A stretch of 64,000 bases of DNA, taken from contig WIUZ02000009.1 of assembly GCA_015956445.1 (NCBI GenBank), forward strand, positions 496,001 to 560,000, read 5' to 3'. A program made the position numbers and the translations under genes. Source of the DNA: Thelephora terrestris. Lineage: Eukaryota > Basidiomycota > Agaricomycetes > Thelephorales > Thelephoraceae. The notes below the pieces were generated by a model. The model was not told the DNA's origin, did no database searches, and was given only the letters and a program-made list of their open reading frames with translations. Below are positions 56,004 to 64,000 of the stretch, in pieces (positions within the stretch are counted from its first letter, which is position 1; each line of letters starts with the position of its first letter).

Positions 56004-59000
56004 ATGGACGCCGTAAACGAAGCGATGAAGGTTTTGAAACAAGTCGCTCTCAAGAAGAAGGACAAGGGACTTGCTGAAAGGGTTGACTCCCTGACAACAA
56101 CACTTCGTCTCCTGGTATTTATCCCCGAATGGACTCCTTGGAAAATAGCACCTTGACAGGTTTTTATACACAGGATACGTCTCTTAGTGCCGACTCCCAA
56201 ATTTTCGGAAAGCTCTTGGTGGCGGTCAGAGAACCCTTGGTTCCGTTGTACGAGAAGTTTCCGTTGCAGACCTTCCAACTCGCTGCGGCGATCTTTTCGT
56301 TCTTGTTCTACGAAAAGATCGTTATCCAGTTGACTGCGGGAAATAGAGTGTTACAGTCGAGTTGGGAGGGAGTCGCAGAGTCGCTTTTGTCTGGAGTTCT
56401 GGTATGTGGGTCCTCATTCGTATCGTGGGATGTGCAACTGATGCCGTCTTTAGGATTTCTTGGAGATGCGTTCTGATGGTGAGTCATCACCAGATGCTAT
56501 GTGACTGTGTGCTGACTACTCGATCAGGCGCTACTTTACGAACGCTCGCTCAAGCCCTTTACCCAGTTCTTTGCAGCATATGCTTCTCGACAGCGTTTTG
56601 CTCAAGCATTACTATGGGAAGCAACCTCCGATACGTTGTAGATGACTTCTCCTTTATTCATGCACACTTTGGAGCTGACGAGTCCCTTCGAGGCGTTTAC
56701 GCTTCTCGTAGACTCCGCGAACGAACCCACAAACAAGGAGGTGTTAAGAGATCCTGAGTACCTCGGAAGGTTGTACACGGATGCTTAATCTTCACCCTGT
56801 GCTGACATCAACCCAGTCGACGACTCGGCGCCACCCTGTATGGTTCAAAAGGTCAGAGCATCCGAGCATTCGTTTCTGAAGCCTGAGGTTTACATGCCTC
56901 CCTCAGACTACGTGATATTGGAAAATCTCTTCTTGCTCGTGCTCATAGTCGCGCCAAAGTTCGAGTCCATGGATAAACGGAGCGGTTTCATGCGCGAAGT
57001 CTTTGTCGCAAACTATCCGCAAGACACTATATGCGGCGAAAGCCTTGCAAGGATGCTAGCAAAACCGACAGAAAGGGATTCGGACCTTCTTCAAGCCCAG
57101 GCGATCGAAATTCTTGCTAAAAGCAATCTTATGTTGTGAGTGGGGCTCTACCCGCAGTATATTTTGACCAGCTGAACGCTACTTATAGTCCCCAGCCATT
57201 TGACGTTTCGCACATCGATTCGTGTGGTTTGAGGTTCCCTCAGACGCCTCCCCAACAGCGCCTGATTGTCGATTATAAATCTCTGTTGGCGAACGTGATC
57301 AAGGTAGGGATGGTGCAGTTGCCATACGGTCGATACTGATAACTTGTAGGATGATGGATATGAGTCCTTCCGGGTGTCGTTCGATCAGATTTGTGGCATC
57401 GCGTTCGCTTCGGCCGATAAACCATCTTTCGTCAAGGTGGTGGTGGGGACTTCATCCGCCCCGACGATCCAGTTGCGGCCTCTCAAGGTACCGGATGGGC
57501 AGTCGCCTTCCGTGACGTTTGAAATCGGGGAAAACGACGTCCTCAGGTTCAAACGCGCCCTGAGGACTCGCGGAATCGTGAGGACCCATAGTGGATGGAT
57601 CTCTCCCACTGACATTGACATGCCTTACAGGTAGGACCGCCACACATCTCAGTCAGTCAAGAGGGTCCGCGATTGGAATTCGACCGAGAAGGCAATGCCG
57701 TCCCGGATATCTTGGCGTCTGTGGTGAGCCTGTTTGCAACGCGTGCGAGGGAGGGTGCTCATGGGGTTTTAGCGCAAGGTTCAGACTATTGAAAGGTGCA
57801 TGCAACTCAGCCAGCGAAGTGATGACTCCCTCGAGGACCTGGATAACCAGGATCACGAAGATTACTTGTCTGCCAACGAATCACCGGTATCGCCCTCGGC
57901 TCGCCCTACTATCATTGTTAGTAGCATTCCCCAGGAGGCAACTGCTGCCGCTTCCTCGAGACCTCTTCCGACCATACTTCAAGCTTCTCCCGATATTCGG
58001 GCTTCTCAGAAAACTCAGACGGCAAAAAAAACTGTCACCACCCTTCTGGATACTAAACTTGCCGATGTCACTCCTTCCCCGAGGGTACCTCGCCAGCCAT
58101 CAGTTTTCGTTCCCGTCACGCCATCCCAGGTCAAGCACAGGGATGTCTTTGGATCTGGCGACACGGACCTCTCGGAACTCTCTGACGACTCTGAAGCTGA
58201 TTCTATGAAGGCTCTATCTCAGAAACTCGCTGCGAGGACTGATTCTTTGAATGCTATCACGAAACGTGCTCCCATTCTCGCTGATACTCTTTCTCCTGTT
58301 TGTGCCTCTGGGAAGAACGTAGCGAAACGAAGGGTTCTTGACTCTGGTGATGAGGAAGCACTGTCGAATTTCAGGAAAGGTGCCAAAGGTGGCTCGAAAT
58401 TCGGTGCTGGCGAGCCAAAGAAAGCTACTCCGACTGCTGTGTTCTCTGACGAGGATGATCTTCCTCCCCCTCCTGCTCCCTTGAAAAGTAAGCGTTCCTG
58501 TATTCCCATGGAAGAACTGTGTTCACTTTCCGCGGCAGAAGGACGACCTAAAGCTACTAAGAAACCCCCTGGACCTCTCAATAAAGATCAGAAACCACTC
58601 GTCCGGGATGATGGCGCTCGGAAGAGGGAGAGGGAAGACGGCAACGACAGCACAGGAAAAGGAGGAGCCCCTGACGCTCAAGAGAATCCTCCTCCCGTCA
58701 AACGAGCCCGAAAAACCACTGGCGGGAAATCTGTTGCTATCAGGCCAAAGGCTGTTTCCCCTGTTCCTGCCCTCATTCCTACTCCCCCGAGAGACTCTCA
58801 GGTGCTGAAGAAAGCTCGTGTTACTGCTAAGAGGAACGCGAACTACGGTGGGCGCCCTAAATCTGCTCGACCTTCTTCCCCCGCTCGTGACTTTGCTGGA
58901 CTCTCTGAAGATCGTGATTCTTCCGATACTCTGGATCTGAAAACTGGGTTTGCTGAACCTCATGTCGAACCGGCTCTCGTGGATGGCGGCGACTACGACT

Positions 59001-60999
59001 ACGTTCCTTCTCCTGTCCCGAAGTCCAAACCCAAATCCAAGGCTGCCGAGAAACCTAAATCTACGTTGGCTGGGAAATCTGTGGCGGAGAAGCCGAAGAG
59101 AACCACTGTGAAAGCTAAGGCTAAAACTCAAGCTGGAACTCGTACTCGTGCTGCTGCCACAAAGGCTAAGGGTGTTGACGATGAGAAGGTCTTGAAGGTG
59201 GATCCTCCTCGCAAGGAAAAACCAAAACCAAAGACGAAGAAGAAAGCAGAGGCTGTTTCGGCGGACGAAGGAGGACGAGAGCCTTTGCAGATTGTATTGT
59301 CCGAGGGGTCTCCAGTTGCTATCGAGATCACTTCTAGCCCTCCGGAACCTTCCAGGCTGAAACGGCAACCGGTTTCTCGGGTGACTGTGCAAGAGGTTTA
59401 TCTCTCAATTCCCCTCGTTCCATTCACGCTTCTCTTATGGTGGCGCTAATCCATTCCGTACTAGGAACGTTCGGTTGGTGTGCCCAAAACCGACAACCGG
59501 ACGAAGGCCCACTCCTCACCGAAAAAGGATACCCTGCCCCAAGGTGAGGGTGGTTCCCGAGATGAGGTGACTGCGGAACCAGTGGAGGCTGTTCCCACCA
59601 CTTCGAGGCGATCTACCTCCACCGAGAAGAGAACCAAGGTCCAGATAAAGCCGATCTCGGAGCAGGTGGTCGCAATGAGCGTTGAACTGGAACGGGAAGA
59701 TCCTGCATTTGAATCCACTAAAACTGAGCGGCTATCTGCGGTCGACTTGCGCGCCACAGATAACTCGCATTTTGCCGAAGCCAACCCTCCAATTGCGGCA
59801 CCCGGCAACGTTGACCACGAGGTTGAAGTTGAGGTGGAGAGCGAGACGGTGGGTATCGTCACCCGAGTACGCCACGTCGAAAAAGACGCTATGCATCCCC
59901 ATTGACCTGAAATTGTCACCCAGGATTCACACGAGATGGACCTCGAGCCCGACGGATTTGATCCCATCGTTACCAAACCACCCATAGAGGTCTATTCACA
60001 TTTTCAAGTTTCAACCCTGATTCGCGCTGAAGAAGCTTTGCAGATTCGACCAGGCGAAATCGTAGAAACACCTCCACTGCTTGTTCGGAAGTTGGTCGAG
60101 CCCGAGGAACTTCGCCCACTAGAAATTAATCCCGACGACGGAGAGTCTCCCATGGGCGGAGGTTTCACGCTTCCGCAGCCTATTATGGATCGGATGCCGG
60201 TGGATATTCCTACCCCCATAGAAAGGTTACAGATTGGCACAAGGATGGCCGCGATTGCGCAATCGACTCCGACTGCGCTGCCTCGTGGACAGCAGCAATC
60301 GGTTCAGACGACATTCAGAAAACCAAAGGTCACATTTGCGACGACCCCGTTCGAGGAGAGAGAAACAGTGCGCCCTGCTCGGAACGATATGACGCCTAGA
60401 AGCGGTGCTCAGCGGAGGACTATCTTCGAGGACGATATGTTTGGAACGAACAACGCTTGGAAGCGGATGCCCGCAAAAGCGGACAAGCACTCTGCTCTGA
60501 TTGGGGTAAGGGTCTTGGCTCCGATTTATCGAATTAAAGGACCCTCGGGGCGCTAATTGACCACGGAAGGTCTTGAACGAGATTCAGGATGTGATTGTGA
60601 AGCAGGTCACTCATCAATTTGAGGTTGCTGAGGAAGAGGCGCGATTTGCACGGAATGACGTTCATAACGAAGCGCTAACTGATTTTAAGAAGATGCATTC
60701 GCAAAGGTATGTGATCACGAAGGGCCACGAACCGAGGAAAGGTGGAACAAGGCTGATTCGGTGTTTTGTGATCTAGGGCGGTACAATTCAACGCGCTGGT
60801 GGACTTGGAAACGACTTATGCCACTCGAGAGAGGAAATTGGCGGCAGGGTATGAAGCCGCCCTTGCAATGAACGCTGAAATCCTAGGGCACACTCGGCAG
60901 ATGATAAGGGAACATGATGAGAGGAATTTGGTGGGCCAGTTACCGAAAACGCTGAGGAGGACCCCAGTATCTGCATTGATGGCCAGCTATCTTAAGTGA
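56004..60999 (+). CDS. Probable meiotic chromosome-axis protein (Red1/SYCP2-like)
   Basis: A chain of exons from the ATG at 56,004 to the stop at 60,997-60,999, some with uncertain borders around 56,640 and 56,830. N-terminal about 350 residues are helical repeats (KFPLQTFQLAAAIFSFLFYE, YVILENLFLLVLIVAPKFES). A beta-rich stretch follows (YESFRVSFDQICGIAFASAD, PTIQLRPLKV, SVTFEIGENDVLRFKRALR), suited to a PH-like domain. Then comes a very long basic and acidic Ser/Pro/Lys linker (57,800-60,550), including phospho-site-like SP motifs, and a terminal coiled coil (VTHQFEVAEEEARFARNDVH, ETTYATRERKLAAGYEAALA). Helical repeat, PH-like domain, disordered linker, coiled coil is the order known for the meiotic axis proteins Red1, SYCP2 and ASY3. 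The assignment is from architecture only, not residue identity; another chromatin scaffold is possible. Confidence 0.5.
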
Positions 61000-61934
61000 C
61001 TAAGGAGCAACTGGCCGGTTCATTGTACCATGTTTGGTGAGCGGGGGATAGACGCGACGGTTTACGATTGGACGTTCGTCCGTTATGGGATCTGGGAAAA
61101 CAGGGAACGTCGGAAACTGGGGTGATTGATCAATGAAATCCTGGCTCTGGCTTACAGTATTAGAGGGATTGGGTCGGTTAGACCGGGACGTGTTAACCCT
61201 TGACAACCGATCCGAATAAAATACACCAGTCACGAAACACAGATAGGCCTCGAGGCAGGGGAAAAGGCATCAGAAAATAGTTTGAGCACATGTGCAATCG
61301 ACTTGGACAGGTACGGGAAAGCTATCGGCGTGCTATACTTATAGCCTGCCTTCCCAAGCTACTCCGGCCGTAGCAGTCCCAGGCTAAAAAACCTCGCCTG
61401 CCATTCTTCCCGCCGGGTTCCTTCCCTTCCCCTCTCACCCCCTTGACCATCGTCAATCGCCTGCGCCTTGGTCTCCCAGTCCCTCGCCCACCGCAAGAAA
61501 GGCGTTTATGATATCACGAACTTGCCATTATTTGCGTCACTAAATTTAATAATACCCAGCCCACCTACTCGGACCACACGCCACAGCCGATCCAAGCTTG
61601 GACCCAGGCGATCTGTCACCCCCTTCCCTCCGGTCGTTACTGTCCCCCCTCCCCCCCTCTCTTCTCGGCTTACAGCGCGGATTATTCGGTTGAGGCTCCC
61701 TGCGACGAGACAAAAGGCGATATCACCCAAACGCTCGAACCTCATCTCATCCCGCCCTTTCCCTTGTTCGCTTAATTCTTCCCTGTCTGAACCATCCCGC
61801 TTGTTCTCCTCTTTTCTCTCCATTCTCACCATTTCCTCTTCTTGACTACCGTGTCTGGGGCCCTGTCTCACCTGTTTCCAGAGTTTTGAGCTTGAAGTTC
61901 AAGGCGGCTGTATAAAGAGAAGAACAAGAGGGAA
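61000..61934. promoter_or_regulatory. Upstream region of the last gene
   Basis: About 930 bp without a recognised gene. The right two-thirds (61,400-61,850) are strongly CT-rich on the plus strand, which is common in fungal promoters and 5' leaders. The left third should include the 3' end of the axis-like gene. Confidence 0.45.
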
Positions 61935-64000
61935 ATGAACCACCGATCACGCCCTGACATCCCGCTGCAATGGCGACCCTCACCTGTCGTACCCCTGCTC
62001 CAGGAGAAGAGTCAATCTTCCCTCCTTCCAGTTATCCCTGACCCACGGTTCTCCTTATCGTCACCGCCTGACTCTCCTCCGCCGACTTGTCCCTTCCCAC
62101 CATTCACCGGCACCGGTAAGGGTCCGGCCAGGACCCGCCTCAGGCAACCTCCCTCCGACGAGCTTCAGGAAATCGGGGACGAAGAGTACGTGCAGAGGCC
62201 TTATAATCCTTACAACCTTCCTCCTGCCTCTGTCATTGCCGTCGAAGTCGGATCTCAGCCTCAATCCAACAACTCCCTCTCACGCGTATCCCCACGTGAA
62301 GATCACGATGGCCCGGTCATCCCTGAGGACGAAGATTCAGATGACGCAGAATCGCGGGCGATAACCATCTCGACTTTCTTCTCACCGGACCTCGATGCTC
62401 GACTTCCACGAACGCCTGATAGCGACGACAACGCGGGCAGACGTGGTCGCCCTGTTGTCCCGAAGCGTATCGCTAGTAGGGGCGCTGGAGGTGCTGTTAG
62501 GTCTGTTCCACGGACGACACGAGTCTCGCCCATGACTACGCCTACACAGTCGAGATTCAGCAGGGATGTTCGCGACAGGGACAGCCATGAGACAAGTTTT
62601 GCCTGCGTCGGTGCCAAGGCGGTGACAAGCAACTCTAAACGGAGAAACCTCGCTGCACTGTTGGGTATCAAGAGCAAGAGCGCGAACAAGAACGGGCCCA
62701 AGGCCGACGAGAATTTGATGGATCTAGACGCTGACTGCGCGCTGGATGCCCGGACTTGGGGAGACGCCATTAGTGATGTCGGGAGTTGGGACGAGGGTTT
62801 CTTCACTGCTGGTGGCGGACGGGAAGACCGCGGAAGTGGGGAAGGAGATAATAATCGTCAGTGGACGGAATATCTCCAAGCCATGGGGGATGCTATGACT
62901 GTCGTCTCGACGGATTTCGTTATGCCGCGGGCCGCACCAGTACCCCCGAACCCTTCACTTCCAACGATCCCCACTCTAACCTCCCTTTCCCCTCTCGGTC
63001 TCGATGACCCAGCTCAAACTACGTCAGTCGTCACCTCGACTCCAAGAACGAAAGAGAGAGCAAAGAAGAGTGCGAGACCAACTGGGAAAAGCATCCCAAC
63101 TGGATTCCCTTCGCCCACGAAAATGCGCGCAGTTCCCACCACGACTTTTGGCCTCGGATTGGAAGGGCTGGAGACGGAATTGGCTCTGGCGTTGGATACG
63201 GATTTTATGGATGTCGATAACTGCCACGACGTCAACACCCTCGACGGTGACGGTGATGTAGATATGGACCGAATGTCGGACGTTACGCCCACCATGACCA
63301 CGAAAACGACTCTCACGAACTGGAAGACCAAGGAAAAAGGTCAAGCTATGGATATGCAGAGACAACAACAGCCTACTCCCGCGGAATCGACTATTCGTTT
63401 GCCCCCTACTTCACTCACTCTTAAGACTCCTTTCGGCGGACCAAGTCGATCCGCCAATCCTACGGTTTCGAATAGCGGGATCCCGACATCCGCGAAACCC
63501 TTCCCCCTCCCTCATAACAAACAGCTCTTGTTAACCCGCTCTCTCACCCCACGCACTCCATTATCGGGTTCGAAGCCGCCAGCGCAAAAGTTGATGGGGA
63601 AAACGATGATCTCGTTGCCTTCTGTGTCCACTACGACTCTTGGCCCTCGGCCCGCGCAATGGAACGGACCCTCACCAGCGACACCCACACAACAGCAATT
63701 GTCACCTTTATCCCCTTCACCTACTCCTTCACCCGAACGGACCCCCTGTCCCCCGGAGAGGTTGAACCAAACTAAGAAACCTGCTCGACCGGTCTGCGTA
63801 GCAGGAAAGGCGCTTCCTGTGTCAAACGGTGTTAAGAAGGGTGGGGAAGGGATCGAAAAAGCTGCGCCGATGACTAGGGACATGCCGGTCAACAGGAAGA
63901 GGGCGGGCACTATGGATGAGGTGCAGGTGTGTGCCCAGATCGATGAATGTATTGCCATGGCAGATAGGATGGAGGAGGTGTGTTACCTTCTCTCCGGTCG
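61935..64000 (+). CDS. Long disordered Ser/Pro/Thr-rich protein, 3' end outside window
   Basis: An uninterrupted frame runs from the ATG at 61,935 to the window end, 688 codons without a stop. It starts MNHRSRPDIPLQWRPSP and is Ser/Pro/Thr-rich and low in complexity, with acidic patches (PEDEDSDDAESR), basic runs (RTKERAKKSARPTGKS), a conserved-looking block (SWDEGFFTAGG, QWTEYLQAMGDAMTVVS) and many TP/SP sites. At the right edge a helical segment begins (VQVCAQIDECIAMADRMEEV), which may open a folded domain beyond the window. No family was recognised. The first in-frame ATG is used; a CT-rich leader precedes it. Confidence 0.7.
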   Translation, partial: MNHRSRPDIPLQWRPSPVVPLLQEKSQSSLLPVIPDPRFSLSSPPDSPPPTCPFPPFTGTGKGPARTRLRQPPSDELQEIGDEEYVQRPYNPYNLPPASVIAVEVGSQPQSNNSLSRVSPREDHDGPVIPEDEDSDDAESRAITISTFFSPDLDARLPRTPDSDDNAGRRGRPVVPKRIASRGAGGAVRSVPRTTRVSPMTTPTQSRFSRDVRDRDSHETSFACVGAKAVTSNSKRRNLAALLGIKSKSANKNGPKADENLMDLDADCALDARTWGDAISDVGSWDEGFFTAGGGREDRGSGEGDNNRQWTEYLQAMGDAMTVVSTDFVMPRAAPVPPNPSLPTIPTLTSLSPLGLDDPAQTTSVVTSTPRTKERAKKSARPTGKSIPTGFPSPTKMRAVPTTTFGLGLEGLETELALALDTDFMDVDNCHDVNTLDGDGDVDMDRMSDVTPTMTTKTTLTNWKTKEKGQAMDMQRQQQPTPAESTIRLPPTSLTLKTPFGGPSRSANPTVSNSGIPTSAKPFPLPHNKQLLLTRSLTPRTPLSGSKPPAQKLMGKTMISLPSVSTTTLGPRPAQWNGPSPATPTQQQLSPLSPSPTPSPERTPCPPERLNQTKKPARPVCVAGKALPVSNGVKKGGEGIEKAAPMTRDMPVNRKRAGTMDEVQVCAQIDECIAMADRMEEVCYLLSG

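Noticed and set aside
57591-59449. Long minus-strand open frames within the axis-like gene (for example 58,523-59,392)
   Set aside because: They lie antisense to a low-complexity coding exon, contain runs typical of reverse-read Lys/Pro-rich codons and have no family match.
1-64000. tRNA or rRNA genes
   Set aside because: No cloverleaf-compatible sequence with A- and B-box motifs and no rRNA-like stretch was noticed on either strand; a dedicated RNA search was not possible here.

Overview
The window looks like nuclear DNA of a mushroom-forming basidiomycete (Agaricomycotina). The support is: genes split by many 45-110 bp introns with GT(G/A)(A/G)G donors, CTAAC/CTGAC-like branch points and YAG acceptors; a DUF6699 protein; a membrane-anchored GH5 exo-glucanase pair; an AspRS-DUF2156 fusion; and a lectin whose N-terminal helical domain resembles that of mushroom NLR-like proteins. 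The species cannot be told from the sequence.

Layout. Bases 1-28,232 are almost entirely stacked mobile DNA and can be unpacked layer by layer from target-site duplications (TSDs). Layers include a CACT-terminated foldback element (1,405-2,320), a Copia element with LTR, primer site and broken gag (2,752-4,118), and a 3.8 kb palindrome with telomere-like (TTAGG)n arrays in both arms (4,119-11,283, split by another insertion). The largest is one 3.3 kb element stretched to 16 kb (12,238-28,232) by three first-level insertions, two of which carry insertions of their own. The most notable elements form three related families (here called X1, X2 and Y). They have TGT...ACA ends, 5-bp TSDs, one multi-exon coiled-coil gene, no transposase, and a TATA box on the strand opposite the gene 260-480 bp from the gene-5' end. 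This is the layout of a solo LTR whose U3 carries an antisense gene, and it is the main candidate for an undescribed system.

Bases 28,233-29,847 hold no recognised gene. At 29,848-32,045 lies a spliced gene joining an NLR/MLKL-like N-terminal helical domain to a fucose-type beta-propeller lectin.

Bases 32,761-64,000 are ordinary, dense host sequence. In order: two tail-to-tail GH5 exo-beta-1,3-glucanases (cell-wall glucan trimming), a DUF6699 protein, ErdS (tRNA-dependent ergosterol aspartylation), a Rab11/Ypt3 GTPase, a BTB/POZ protein, the vesicle tether Uso1/p115, an alpha/beta hydrolase, an F-BAR/SH3 cytokinesis protein (Cdc15/Hof1 type), a probable meiotic chromosome-axis protein (Red1/SYCP2-like), and a long disordered protein cut by the window end. 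Rab11, Uso1, the F-BAR protein and the glucanases all serve secretion, septation and wall remodelling, but they have separate promoters; no co-regulation is visible.
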